Source: Virgibacillus proomii (lineage in GTDB: Bacteria > Bacillota > Bacilli > Bacillales > Amphibacillaceae). From it: a stretch of 64,000 nucleotides of DNA. Location: positions 186,001 through 250,000 of the forward strand of contig NZ_FUFN01000008.1 of NCBI RefSeq assembly GCF_900162615.1. Direction: 5' to 3'. This document shows, piece by piece, positions 1 to 9,723 of the stretch. The notes under the pieces were generated by a model. The model did not search any database, was not told the DNA's origin, and saw only the letters and a list, made by a program, of their open reading frames with translations. The translations under genes were made by a program, and so were the position numbers. How positions within the stretch are numbered: position 1 is the first letter of the stretch; each line of letters starts with the position of its first letter.

Positions 1-3000
1 AATTCCTGTTGGCGTTTTAATTCGGTCACGGACTGCTTGGCTCTAGAAAAAGCTGCATCGGTGTATGGATAAGCAAAATTTAATCGACTATCGACTTGTT
101 GCTTTAGTCGTTGATCTGATAATGATAGGGCTTCCCATTTCGTAATATGTTTATAAAGCTGCTTATCCTTCTCATCTTCCGTTTTGTCTAATGCTGCCAG
201 CTCACTCGCATGAAGAACTTGAATATCCCAAGTAGATATATCGTTCTCGATACTTGTGTCCACATTTTTCTCTACCTCTTCCGTTCGCAGTATATTACTG
301 TCACGGTGACGAAGTAAAGCAGGCGCAACCCAATCCAAATACGATTTTGCTTCGATACGAAAATATACAGGAAGTACCCATTCTTGATGATCACATATTT
401 TTTCCCATTTCTCCTGTTTTTTTTCAAAGGAAGTCACGTTACCAATCATGACAAGCTTTTCTTTAGCTCGGGTTAATGCCACATATAGTACACGCATTTC
501 TTCAGCCAATTGTTCTCTTAACATTGTCCGTTTTAATGCATGATAATACAGCGTAGGATACGTAATTCGTTTTACTGGATCAATATATTTACTTGCAAAC
601 CCATAATCCTTATGCAACAAATATTTCTTATTTAAATCGTTCAGATTAAATTGCTTTTCCATGCCTCCCAAAAGGACAACTGGAAATTCCAATCCTTTAC
701 TTTTATGGATTGTCATAACACGGACTACATCTTCTTGCTCGCTTAATGCTCTTGCTGCACCTAAATCATCGCCCCGCTCCTCCATTCGTTCAATAAAACG
801 TAAAAAGCGAAATAATCCACGGAACGACGTTGTTTCATACGTACGTGCCCGATCATACAAGGCACGGAGGTTCGCTTGGCGCTGCCTTCCTCCTGGCATA
901 CCGCCGACAAAATCATAGTATCCGGTCTCTCGATAAATCTTCCATATTAGATCTGATAAGGATTCCTGTCTGGCAGCATCTCGATAGAGTTCCCGTTTTT
1001 CCAAAAACTGTTCTGCTTTCCTAGCAGTGCTGTTGGAGTGCTGGTTAACATAGGAAACTAATGCATCATAATAGGTTACGTTCTTACCGGCCAACCGAAT
1101 CGCCGCCAGTTCTTCTTCATTTAAGCCAACAATTGGTGAGCGCAACACAGCAGCTAGCGGAATATCTTGCCGAGGATTATCAACGACTTTTAGTAGGCTG
1201 ATGATAATTTTAACCTCAATCGCTTCAAAATAGCCTGTCGATAGCTCGGCATAAACAGGAATACCTTGTTGTTTTAATTCATCAACGATAATTGGTGCAT
1301 CCGTCATCGAACGCAGTAGAATGACAATATCTCGATATTGCAAATCACGCTGTGTTTGTGTTCCTTTATCAACTACTTGTAAAGGTGGAGTATCTTCATT
1401 ACCAATCCATTCTTTAATTTTTGTCGCATACATACGTGCTTCTAATTCTGCTTTTTCCAAATCAATTATTTCCTCATTTGCCGTTCTTTCTTGATCAGCT
1501 GCTTTGCGATCAATGATGATTAATTCCGGATTAGGTGTTTGATGGGGAAACGCATCATACATTTTATTGCCATAGATAAGCTCTGCTTTTTCATCGTAAT
1601 TTATTTCCCCTAGCGGTTGATCAATAATTTGGCGAAATAAATAGTTCGTTCCGGTTAACACCCGTTCTCTGCTTCGAAAATTACGCGACAAATCAATTCG
1701 GATTCCAGAGTTCTCTTTATCTGCAAAACGATTATATTTGCTAATAAACAAGGATGGTTCTGCATGACGAAAGCGATAAATGCTTTGCTTTACATCGCCA
1801 ACCATAAAACGATTTCCTGTACCAGTCGTATCACTGATTAATTCTAAGATCGTCTCTTGTACAAGGTTTGTATCTTGGTACTCATCGATAAGTATCTCAG
1901 AGAATTTCTTTTGAAAACCTAATGCTACTTTAGATGGAACTGGTCGGTTTGTTTCACCATCGTCCATTAACACTTGTAAACATAAATGTTCTAAATCCGA
2001 AAAGTCAACCAAAGCTCGTTCTCTTTTTTCTTCATCGAATCGGGTTTTAAATGCTTTTACTAAATAGGCTACATGTTTAATAACCGGAGCCATTTCGCGC
2101 ATATCTTGTAAATGACTAGCTAAATTTCTACTAAACCAGTTTTCTTTCATATCCGTCCAACGCTTTTTATAGCTATCGCGTATTTTTTTAACTTGTTTCT
2201 TTTTATCCTCATTTACTTCTGGCTTTTTACGAGACAATGTACGGAATTTACGAGAATGGAACAACTCATGCAACTGTTGCCAATCACGCACACAACGCTT
2301 CGCATCTTGAACTAGCATGAAATCCTGTTCTATCGTTTCCGCATAATGATAAGGTCCATCACTTTCTTTTGTTAGATTCATTGCTTTCATTATTTCCTGT
2401 TCCATTGCCAGCAGTTGATCGGTTATTTCCCGTTTTAATATCGTTAGCCATGTTAATTTTTCTTCCTGCACATCTTCAGGCACTTCATACGTGCTGGCGA
2501 GTTGATCCAGCCATTTGGTTGGCCATGGGTTTTTTACCGAAAAATCATACAACTGCAAGATTAATGTTTCAACATCTGTATCACTCCGGTCATTAGAGAA
2601 ACGATCCACAACCTGAAAGAACATATCTTGGTTGACTGCATCAGAACCATACCAGTCTTCTAGTAAATCGTCGAGCACCTCTTGTTTAATCATTTCTGCT
2701 TCCATATCATTCGCAATGCGAAATGATGGATCGATATCCAGTAAGTATGCATATTGCTTCACAATGTCAAGACAAAAAGCATGCAAGGTTGAGATCGATG
2801 CCCGTTGTAATAGGGATAATTGTTTTTTTAAATGGATAGAAGAAGGATTTTCAGCGAGCGCCTTTTCTAAAGCTGCACCAACTCGATTACGCATTTCCTG
2901 AGCTGCCGCATTGGTAAACGTAACGACAAGCAGGGAATCAATATCTACAGGATTATCTCTATCCAGCAGCTTTTGAATAATTCGTTCTACTAATACTGCT

Positions 3001-3089
3001 GTTTTTCCTGAACCGGCAGCTGCGGCAACTAATACATCACTTCCCTCGGTATAAATTGCAGCCTCTTGTTCTTTTGTCCAGCTTACCAT
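1..3089 (-). CDS. addA: ATP-dependent helicase/nuclease subunit A, partial (3' end beyond window)
   Basis: AddA is the helicase and nuclease subunit of the AddAB enzyme, which resects double-strand breaks for RecA loading. About 1029 codons from the start are visible; the B. subtilis protein is about 1230 residues, so the C-terminal nuclease domain is largely outside. The N-terminus carries a UvrD-type Walker A motif (AAAAGSGKTAVL, about residues 22-33) and motif Ia (TFTNAAAQEM). The Walker B/motif II sequence DEYQDTN is encoded near 1880. The ATG at 3089 overlaps the end of addB by 7 bases and is preceded by GGAGG, so the two subunits are probably translationally coupled. Identification is firm. 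Confidence 0.96.
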   Translation of the reverse strand, partial: MVSWTKEQEAAIYTEGSDVLVAAAAGSGKTAVLVERIIQKLLDRDNPVDIDSLLVVTFTNAAAQEMRNRVGAALEKALAENPSSIHLKKQLSLLQRASISTLHAFCLDIVKQYAYLLDIDPSFRIANDMEAEMIKQEVLDDLLEDWYGSDAVNQDMFFQVVDRFSNDRSDTDVETLILQLYDFSVKNPWPTKWLDQLASTYEVPEDVQEEKLTWLTILKREITDQLLAMEQEIMKAMNLTKESDGPYHYAETIEQDFMLVQDAKRCVRDWQQLHELFHSRKFRTLSRKKPEVNEDKKKQVKKIRDSYKKRWTDMKENWFSRNLASHLQDMREMAPVIKHVAYLVKAFKTRFDEEKRERALVDFSDLEHLCLQVLMDDGETNRPVPSKVALGFQKKFSEILIDEYQDTNLVQETILELISDTTGTGNRFMVGDVKQSIYRFRHAEPSLFISKYNRFADKENSGIRIDLSRNFRSRERVLTGTNYLFRQIIDQPLGEINYDEKAELIYGNKMYDAFPHQTPNPELIIIDRKAADQERTANEEIIDLEKAELEARMYATKIKEWIGNEDTPPLQVVDKGTQTQRDLQYRDIVILLRSMTDAPIIVDELKQQGIPVYAELSTGYFEAIEVKIIISLLKVVDNPRQDIPLAAVLRSPIVGLNEEELAAIRLAGKNVTYYDALVSYVNQHSNSTARKAEQFLEKRELYRDAARQESLSDLIWKIYRETGYYDFVGGMPGGRQRQANLRALYDRARTYETTSFRGLFRFLRFIERMEERGDDLGAARALSEQEDVVRVMTIHKSKGLEFPVVLLGGMEKQFNLNDLNKKYLLHKDYGFASKYIDPVKRITYPTLYYHALKRTMLREQLAEEMRVLYVALTRAKEKLVMIGNVTSFEKKQEKWEKICDHQEWVLPVYFRIEAKSYLDWVAPALLRHRDSNILRTEEVEKNVDTSIENDISTWDIQVLHASELAALDKTEDEKDKQLYKHITKWEALSLSDQRLKQQVDSRLNFAYPYTDAAFSRAKQSVTELKRQQE

Positions 3090-6000
3090 GAGGTTTCCTC
3101 CTTCTGTTGAATATGTTTAATTATCTCTTCATCGGACATATCCGTTAACTTACGATAATGGTTCATTGGCATGGTTGGATCAAATTGACAAACAGGTTGA
3201 AACGGACAATATTTACAAGCAACCTGTTGCTTATGCTGAAACGGGTTTAAATGGATACCTCCGCTTGTTATATCCATACCTGCCTTCATCATCAATTGAT
3301 GGATATATTGTCTTAAACTAGCAAAAATTTGTTCATTAGCTACTTTGGAGTGACTTCCAAATTCGCCGTTTTTCTTTATCGATACAGGAATGATTTGACT
3401 TGTTCCAGATTCTAATGTTTTATCCATTAATTTAATGGTCTCTTCATCGGATAATAATAAGCCTTGCATTTTATATTGCTTGAATAGTTCTTTTGCTATC
3501 GTTTCATCGTCTAGCTTACCTTTTTCTGAAATCATTGGATTGTGAACATGAAAGTACAATACTCCTGCTGGTGTCGCCTCAATGCCCAACCATCTTTCTG
3601 AATATGTTAAAACAACATCCAGATAAGTGAGCATTTGTAGCGCTAAACCATAATAGACCTCCAGTAAATTCAACATTTTTTCACTTGATTTATAATCGAT
3701 AATCCTTAAGAATAATGCATCATCCTTCATCGCCTTATCGACACGGTCAATCCTGCCGCGAAGCATTAATTCAAATCCATTATTTAATGGGATTTTTAAT
3801 GGTGGCAATTCTTGATTTTGTCCAAACCCTACTTCTAACCCTACTGGTGAAAAATAACTTTGTCTTGCTTGTTCACTAAGTACATATGTTGCTCTGGCAA
3901 TTACTTCTTCTAACTTTTGTTGAATATATTGGTAACGATTCGAGCTATGCAGGATTTGATGTTGTAAAATTGGTGCTAACCGTGTAACTGCTTGATGTGC
4001 ATATATCTTGGCATCTTCCTTACTTAATTGGGAGAATTCCTTTCCCTCTGTTTGAACCCATTCGGTGACCGTTTTTAATGCTTCATGGAATAATTGTCCA
4101 ATGTCCGGTGCATCTAATTTGTAAGTTCGCCGCTCTTCTAAACCTAGACTATACTTAGCAAAATGCTGGTATGAACATCGATAATAAGTCTCCAAACGTG
4201 ACACACTGGCATTTACCTGTTTGGGGTAAAGTTGTTTCACCGTTTTTTCTGATAGATCAAGAGGGGTGTTTTGATAATATAAACTTTGTAAAATGCGATA
4301 AGTCGTATCATGTTTCGGTTCATTTTCTATATACCAATTAAGAACATACCACCAAATCTCTTTCACAGGATATCCTTTAAGGTTTCTTGCTAGTTGAGCT
4401 GTTAAGGCAGATCTCGTTTTTATCGGCTTGGTAATAAAACGATCTGCTTCCAACAACTCATCTGGCTCTTGGAGTAATACGTGATCACAGCAATTTGGAA
4501 ACAGTGTCTCCATTCGCTTAATTAGCTGTGATGGGATTTTCGTGTTACCTTCTTCATCACTTAAAGAATAGCTTATCCATAACCGGTCACTAGCTATCGT
4601 AAAGGCAATGTATATATAAAACCAATCGTCTAATAATTGACGCTTACTCGTTTCTGCAAGCTGTAATCCATGACTTGCTAGTAACTCTCTTTCCCGTTCA
4701 CTAATCAACCCATCAGCTTGTGGCTTCATCGGCCATACACCTTCATTTACTCCTAGTAAAAAAGCACAGCGAATTCCACTGATTCGCGAACGATCGATTG
4801 TTCCTACAGTAACATGGTCAATACTTGGAGGGACATGGGCAAACTTTAATGTTTGAAATCCTGCCTCTAGCATCTTACGAAATGTATCTAATGACATCTT
4901 CTCTTCGCCAGCTATCTCAACCATTTCATCAAATAATTGAATAACAGCATCCCATACTTGCTCCTGCTCTCTCCCTTTTTCCAGTTCGGCACGTTCATCA
5001 TACGCTGTTCTCATTTGTTCCAAACGATAAGGAACCTCCAGATTTTCCAACAAATTGTACAGATATTCGCATTGTTCTTGTACCGTTTGAGCTTGTCTCA
5101 TTGTGGTATCGAATTCCTTTAATGCTTGAACCACTTGTCTGCGATAACAATTAATCCGCTTTTGAATATCAAGCTCCCTATCTGTTTGCGTTGTTTGATC
5201 AAAGCCGCGAAACCGTTGGAAGACCCACTCTTCTTTTGATAACCAGCTTTGTCTAGAACGAATCCCATATTCCAACACGTAATTTTCCAACTCATCAATC
5301 GCATCTGGAGTGAGTGGGTACTCTGAATCGGAGGCAGGGATAAACCCCGTCTTTAATACACGAAATACTGCATCATAACGCCAATTACCTTCTACCATTT
5401 CTAATGCAGAACGAATAAACTCAATCAGTGCATGGTTTAACATGGTTTTCTTCTCATCAATAAACAATGGGATATCATAATCACGGAAAATAGTCGCAAT
5501 CAGATCATGATATACGTCAGTCTGTCTAATAAATAAAGCAAAATCCCGATAACGATAACCTTCATCACGGACAAGCCGAATAATCTCTTGGGCCACTCCT
5601 TCCACTTCCGCACGCAGGTGTACAGCTTCTGCAATTTGTAATGGGACATCGCCATTGTAGAAAGGTGCCGGTCGCTCATCAAAATAGCGTTCCAAATGAG
5701 CAAAATACGGCCGATCACGAAAACGCCCATCTGCCGAGTCAAGTTCGATTGTTTCTTCAATCATTACATTATTTGCTTCTGCAATTTCCTTTAATAAATG
5801 ATATGTTTCTGTTGTTTGATAAAATAAATCTATTTCAGAGATGGTATCATCCTCAAGTTTATCAACCGTTAAGGCTACCGTAACGGTCTTACATTTTTTA
5901 AGCAATGCTTCTACGACCATCAGCTCTATTGGTGTAAACCGATGAAATCCATCCAAATAAACTTCTGCATCGATTAAGACAGCGGCGTGATCAATTTTGT

Positions 6001-6580
6001 CTGCAAGCAGCTTTAATTGATCTTCACCATCCATATACTTTCCTTGCAAGGAGAGTATAAGTCGCTCATAAATATAAAACAAATCCTCCAGTTTGTTTAC
6101 CAAACCCTCTTCTTCCGGTTCTTTATGTACATAACTATTAATTTGCTCAATTTGTGCATGCAATAATTCAGGAGTAACAGCATAGCGTTTAAATTCCGTA
6201 ATCATTCCTTCCAATTGTTCAAGAAAACCTTGCTTTTCCATTGCTTTTTGGAATACATGCCACTCTCCCTGCTTTTCTTCCATAATTTTTCGAAGCATCA
6301 TTTGAATACCCACTGTACTGATAAATTGTTTTGTTCCCCCACCAGTCTCTTGTAAAACCCTCCAAGCAAGTCGGGAAAAGCTGACTACTTGAGCTCGGAT
6401 ACTACCTTGTATATCCTGATCCTTAAACAAATTATACTCCTGCTGAAACGTCATTTGATCTGGCACGATATAAAAAATAGCAGGACCTTGTGGATCCCCC
6501 TGCAATTTTTCCTTTATTTCATCGAATACACGACCACTTTTTCCCGTTCCTGAACGACCTGTTATAAATCGGAGTCCCAT
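3083..6580 (-). CDS. addB: ATP-dependent helicase/nuclease subunit B
   Basis: AddB pairs with AddA in double-strand break resection and recombination. The protein is 1165 residues, matching the family. It starts with a Walker A-like GRSGTGKSG. It has the distal Cys (YYRCSYQHF) and the C-terminal Cys cluster (CKYCPFQPVC) that together bind the 4Fe-4S cluster of the nuclease domain, with the RecB-nuclease motif IIDYKSS before them. I chose the ATG at 6580 because GGAAAGGAG precedes it. The frame stays open upstream to 6685, but those 35 codons do not resemble AddB. It is first in an addB-addA operon. Confidence 0.96.
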   Translation of the reverse strand: MGLRFITGRSGTGKSGRVFDEIKEKLQGDPQGPAIFYIVPDQMTFQQEYNLFKDQDIQGSIRAQVVSFSRLAWRVLQETGGGTKQFISTVGIQMMLRKIMEEKQGEWHVFQKAMEKQGFLEQLEGMITEFKRYAVTPELLHAQIEQINSYVHKEPEEEGLVNKLEDLFYIYERLILSLQGKYMDGEDQLKLLADKIDHAAVLIDAEVYLDGFHRFTPIELMVVEALLKKCKTVTVALTVDKLEDDTISEIDLFYQTTETYHLLKEIAEANNVMIEETIELDSADGRFRDRPYFAHLERYFDERPAPFYNGDVPLQIAEAVHLRAEVEGVAQEIIRLVRDEGYRYRDFALFIRQTDVYHDLIATIFRDYDIPLFIDEKKTMLNHALIEFIRSALEMVEGNWRYDAVFRVLKTGFIPASDSEYPLTPDAIDELENYVLEYGIRSRQSWLSKEEWVFQRFRGFDQTTQTDRELDIQKRINCYRRQVVQALKEFDTTMRQAQTVQEQCEYLYNLLENLEVPYRLEQMRTAYDERAELEKGREQEQVWDAVIQLFDEMVEIAGEEKMSLDTFRKMLEAGFQTLKFAHVPPSIDHVTVGTIDRSRISGIRCAFLLGVNEGVWPMKPQADGLISERERELLASHGLQLAETSKRQLLDDWFYIYIAFTIASDRLWISYSLSDEEGNTKIPSQLIKRMETLFPNCCDHVLLQEPDELLEADRFITKPIKTRSALTAQLARNLKGYPVKEIWWYVLNWYIENEPKHDTTYRILQSLYYQNTPLDLSEKTVKQLYPKQVNASVSRLETYYRCSYQHFAKYSLGLEERRTYKLDAPDIGQLFHEALKTVTEWVQTEGKEFSQLSKEDAKIYAHQAVTRLAPILQHQILHSSNRYQYIQQKLEEVIARATYVLSEQARQSYFSPVGLEVGFGQNQELPPLKIPLNNGFELMLRGRIDRVDKAMKDDALFLRIIDYKSSEKMLNLLEVYYGLALQMLTYLDVVLTYSERWLGIEATPAGVLYFHVHNPMISEKGKLDDETIAKELFKQYKMQGLLLSDEETIKLMDKTLESGTSQIIPVSIKKNGEFGSHSKVANEQIFASLRQYIHQLMMKAGMDITSGGIHLNPFQHKQQVACKYCPFQPVCQFDPTMPMNHYRKLTDMSDEEIIKHIQQKEETSW

Positions 6581-6719
6581 AACACTTCTCCTTTCCTTAA
6601 AAATAAGTATATGGTTAAAACAATTGCATCCACTATTCTCATTGACCCTAATTATTGAGCATGAGATAAAGGATCGTTTCAACAACTGTGATTATCTTTT
6701 TAACTGGTGCACTTGGATA

Positions 6720-6776
6720 TTAGAAAAGCTTGGCTTGTCGCCAAGTCTTTAGCGAAAGCTGTAGTTTTTCTTATAC
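6720..6776 (+). repeat. Repeat B copy 1 (three-way-junction motif), interrupted by repeat A
   Basis: Inverted ends AGAAAAGCT/AGTTTTTCT enclose two hairpins, CTTGGC(ttgtc)GCCAAG and AGC(gaaa)GCT. The same arrangement recurs at 10346, 13815 and 31514. After TTATAC the sequence runs into an A element where other copies continue with the B 3' hairpin. Confidence 0.75.
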
Positions 6777-6945
6777 GATAAAGTGAAACTTCATTCAGTA
6801 GGAGTTTTCTTCCATCTCCTACTGAATGTTAGTACCGCAAGGGTATGACCTAAAGGCCCTTAAACGAATCGGGCATTTAGGTGCCGTTTTCTCCAATTTA
6901 GCTCTCGAAAGTTGTGGTTTTACGGCACCTTACATGCGGGATAAA
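6777..6945 (+). repeat. Repeat A copy 1 (long form)
   Basis: The copy runs from GATAAAGTGAAAC to CATGCGGGATAAA. Stem 1 is CATTCAGTAGGAG/CTCCTACTGAATG. Then comes ACCGCAAGGGTATG, stem 2 ACCTAAAGGCCC/GGGCATTTAGGT, and stem 3 AGGTGCCGT/ACGGCACCT. No reading frame is conserved among the copies. Confidence 0.8.
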
Positions 6946-7139
6946 AGGAAATATGCCCCTCTAACAGGGGTATGCTGATCCTTTCAAAAAAGATAGCCGA
7001 TATATAAAAACGGATATAAGTTACAAGACAAGAAGCTAGAAACGGACAGATGAGCTCCCTTCTATGTAACAAAGAAGATTTGGAAATCAACTGCCCGCGA
7101 ACATTTGCAGATCACATAATTTTAAGATATCTACGTTAT

Positions 7140-7202
7140 AAGTGAATGTCCAAAAACCCGGTAAAAAACACAACGAATTTCTTCGCACGTTAGAACAGAT
7201 AA
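7140..7202 (+). repeat. Repeat E copy 1
   Basis: It shares spaced blocks with 62785-62842: AAGTG, TCxAAAA, CCGxTA, AAAA and CGTTAGAA, then GATAA. Imperfect, with only two copies in the window; nature unknown. Confidence 0.4.
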
Positions 7203-7653
7203 CATTTTATCGCTAAAGTTAATGCAACGTAGTGAAAAATTTTAAATTCCAAGCAATACAAATCGTCTGCTCTCTACTTACCATCAGCCAATCATTATTG
7301 GCTTGTTTCTCTGCTCATTAAAATGGATTTCGACGAATCCCTTCTAATGCTCATGTATCTATTAAAACATCTTCTACTAAAAGCGCCCATGTCCTGTGGG
7401 CAACTTAAAGTCAGTACGTCCTGTACAATTGCACTGCTCGAGATCATGCTATATTGAACTTCGACTCGAACGGCGAGTATCGGTATTGCGTCAGAACAAG
7501 CAAAGCTACGTCAGCGGTGCATCGCACGCAGAAAAAAGTACACTGCTTTTTCAAGGATGCCTGCGAACTTAAGCCTTGATCCTTTTTGAACATGTACTAT
7601 AAGTATATCATTTCATTTTTAGTAAAACAAAAGCAATGGTAATAGTCTAGTTC

Positions 7654-8205
7654 CTATTTTCCAAGACTCAGACTAGCCTGAGAAAGTGGCCAATATTTTA
7701 CATCCACTTTACCAACAAGCTGTGTTTCCGAAATAAACCCAAATGATCTGCTATCTAAGCTTTCCTCACGATTGTCTCCCATCACAAACAGCTTTCCTTC
7801 TGGAACCGTTTCCTCCCCGGTAATTTCTTTTAAGGTAAAGCTTTCTGTACGTGGTTTATCACTCATCGTAGCGTGAGTATAATTATCCAGAAACGCTTCT
7901 TCAACATACTCCCCATTTATATATAATTTATCATCTCTATAACTAATTTTATCCCCAGGTATGCCAATAACTCTTTTAACATAGTCTTCTTTTTGATTGG
8001 CGTGGAACACAATCACATCAAAACGATCCACCTCTGTTAGATCATAGACAAATGTATTAACCATTAATAAGTTACCATCATTTAGTGTTGGTACCATCGA
8101 TTCTCCTTCCACTACATAGCTTGCGAAAAAGGCGGATCGACATAAAAATATAATCATGGCCCCAAGTAAAATCGTTGTGACCACTTTGCGATATTTTCTT
8201 TTCAT
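7654..8205 (-). CDS. sipV: Type I signal peptidase
   Basis: This membrane-bound leader peptidase cleaves Sec and Tat signal peptides on the outer face. At 183 residues it fits Bacillus SipS/SipV. One N-terminal membrane segment (about residues 9-28) is followed by the catalytic serine motif GESMVPTL, the lysine motif KRVIGIPGD and the MGDNREESLDSRSFG box. The start is preceded by GGAGG. It lies 56 bases after the yhjE-like gene, the yhjE-sipV order of B. subtilis, so co-transcription is likely. The symbol rests on that synteny; several sip paralogues are usual. Confidence 0.92.
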   Translation of the reverse strand: MKRKYRKVVTTILLGAMIIFLCRSAFFASYVVEGESMVPTLNDGNLLMVNTFVYDLTEVDRFDVIVFHANQKEDYVKRVIGIPGDKISYRDDKLYINGEYVEEAFLDNYTHATMSDKPRTESFTLKEITGEETVPEGKLFVMGDNREESLDSRSFGFISETQLVGKVDVKYWPLSQASLSLGK

Positions 8206-8261
8206 ATCTTATCTTCCTCCAGAGTAAGTTCTATTTACAGCTTACCCAAGAAAGAAATATC

Positions 8262-8918
8262 TTAATCTTCTTTAGAATCGAATGTTTCCCGCAACTGCGC
8301 CTTTTTCTGCAAGCGTTTCTCAATATATTTACCAATCATCCAAAATAATACGATACATATACCAACAACAATCGTTTTCACTGGATTTTTTGCAAATTCC
8401 ATAATACTGGCACCTACAAAAGCAATAGAAAAGATCATCACTGATTTTCCCATAATTACCGCTAGGATAAACTGTTGTGAGCTAATTTTAGATAATCCTG
8501 AAACGACATTGATGACCGAGGATGGGGAAAACGGAAAACACATTAATAAAAATAATGGACCAAATCCATGCCGCTCAAGCCATGCCGTCACTTTTTTCAC
8601 TTGTTTATTTTTTCGGATCACCGTAAAAATCCGCCGGTTGCCCAGTTTGCGAATGATCAAAAAAACCATAATCGCACCGAGTGCTGAACCAGTCCAGGAT
8701 AAAATAAACCCCTCAAATAAACCATAAGCAGCAGCATTAGCAAATACAAATACAACTAAGGGTAAGAATGGCAAGAATGCTTCAATAAATGGTAATAAAA
8801 TCCCAGGTAAAGGACCTAAACTCTCATAATTTTTCAGCAACTGCATAATATATTCATCAAATGTTTCCGTATCAAGCAGCATTTCCCAATCAGTTAGTTG
8901 GATGTCCAATAGAACCAT
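8262..8918 (-). CDS. yhjE: VTT/TVP38-family membrane protein
   Basis: This 218-residue polytopic protein belongs to the SNARE-associated/VTT (DedA-TVP38) superfamily, whose members are implicated in lipid or solute movement across membranes. About five hydrophobic segments are visible. The central part carries the family signature: a re-entrant loop, then MCFPFSPSSVINVVSGLS. The C-terminus is basic. ATG at 8918 follows GAGGAG. It sits immediately upstream of the signal peptidase gene as in B. subtilis. The precise substrate is unknown. Confidence 0.85.
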   Translation of the reverse strand: MVLLDIQLTDWEMLLDTETFDEYIMQLLKNYESLGPLPGILLPFIEAFLPFLPLVVFVFANAAAYGLFEGFILSWTGSALGAIMVFLIIRKLGNRRIFTVIRKNKQVKKVTAWLERHGFGPLFLLMCFPFSPSSVINVVSGLSKISSQQFILAVIMGKSVMIFSIAFVGASIMEFAKNPVKTIVVGICIVLFWMIGKYIEKRLQKKAQLRETFDSKED

Positions 8919-8970
8919 GTAGTAAATCTCCTCAATATGTAAATATCGTTTTCCAAACTTGATTTCTTTT

Positions 8971-9085
8971 ATAAGTAGGTGTTCAAAAGAGGGGAAGTGG
9001 TCTTAAGATCAAGCTAGGATCGCAATTGTCCTTTCAAACAGACGATAATTATTTTAATTCCACCCGACTTTTGAACCACCTCTAT
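8971..9085. repeat. Palindromic MITE-like element
   Basis: The ends form an imperfect inverted repeat: GGTGTTCAAAAG near 8979 and CTTTTGAACCACC near 9068. The inner part is not coding. It lies upstream of yhjE, close to its start, and could be a small mobile element or a folded leader. Confidence 0.45.
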
Positions 9086-9266
9086 AAAGATAATCAGACT
9101 TTGAACTTACTAATTATACGCGCTATAGTTATCAAAAGTTTCTTGCTCTACTCTTTATAACATTCTCTATTAAAAATAAAACTATTTCTATTTTAAAGTA
9201 AATCAGTAAATATGCATAGTCCATACTATTATAATTGCCACTTTCTTTTCATTTAATAAAAATCTA

Positions 9267-9314
9267 TTGAATTTTATAAGGTAAATAGCATATACTACAC
9301 AAGAACAAACGTTC
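9267..9314 (+). promoter_or_regulatory. yhjD promoter with LexA (SOS) box
   Basis: A sigma-A promoter, TTGAAT (9267-9272), 18-nt spacer, TATACT (9291-9296), is followed at 9303-9314 by GAACAAACGTTC. This fits the Gram-positive LexA/DinR core CGAACRNRYGTTYC except for the outer C. A repressor here would sit over the transcription start, so DNA-damage control of yhjD is expected. Confidence 0.7.
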
Positions 9315-9336
9315 TTGCAGGAGGAGGTAAACGGTG

Positions 9337-9723
9337 ATGCGTTATCTGAATGAGGAAGAGCTGACAATTGCTTCACGTTTCCTATTTCTTTCCATGACCA
9401 TTATTGTTATCCAGCAAGATATTCATTATTTTCAAAAAAGCGAACTAAAATTAAAAGATGCTTATATTGGGGTATTAAAAAACATGGAAGAAAAAGCACT
9501 CCAAGAACGTAGACATCTTCGCAAAGTAATGCTGCAAAAACAAATAAAAGTAATGAAACTAGATAGAAATGATTCATTCTCTTCGTATTTGTTTCTTTGT
9601 CAAGGACGGGAAGAAAAGCGTAATTATTTCAATCCTGCTATCCGCAAAAAAGTAAAAGCTATTTTTCTGGAGTTGATGCAAAAATCTCTGCTACCTGATC
9701 AAGATGATTCTGTAGGAATTTAA
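9337..9723 (+). CDS. yhjD: YhjD-like protein, SOS-controlled, unknown function
   Basis: A charged 128-residue protein with a short hydrophobic stretch near the N-terminus (about residues 12-24), a helical, probably coiled middle and a basic C-terminus. The size, sequence character and position beside yhjE/sipV match B. subtilis YhjD, whose function is not known to me. ATG at 9337 is eight bases after AGGAGG; a GTG one codon earlier is possible. The gene is divergent from yhjE and its last 65 bases overlap the convergent end of comK. Confidence 0.7.
   Translation: MRYLNEEELTIASRFLFLSMTIIVIQQDIHYFQKSELKLKDAYIGVLKNMEEKALQERRHLRKVMLQKQIKVMKLDRNDSFSSYLFLCQGREEKRNYFNPAIRKKVKAIFLELMQKSLLPDQDDSVGI

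Larger units (their letters stand above)
6581..7653. other. Gene-free interval addB/sipV with repeats
   Basis: This 1.07 kb interval has no convincing gene. It holds a B element (6720-6776), an A element nested in it (6777-6945), and a 63-bp repeat (7140-7202) that recurs at 62785-62842. A loose inverted repeat, AGTACA...TGTACT, lies at about 7536-7602 just downstream of the signal peptidase gene. The stretch 7210-7530 shows nothing recognisable. Confidence 0.6.

Noticed and set aside
6777..6945. Repeat A as a cis-acting riboswitch
   Set aside because: Copies are not consistently in front of genes on their strand and several follow or oppose genes; mobility explains them better.
6777..6945. 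T-box leader (ACCGCAAGGGT resembling the T-box core)
   Set aside because: No AGGGTGGNACCGCG core, no antiterminator and no aminoacyl-tRNA synthetase or amino-acid gene downstream.
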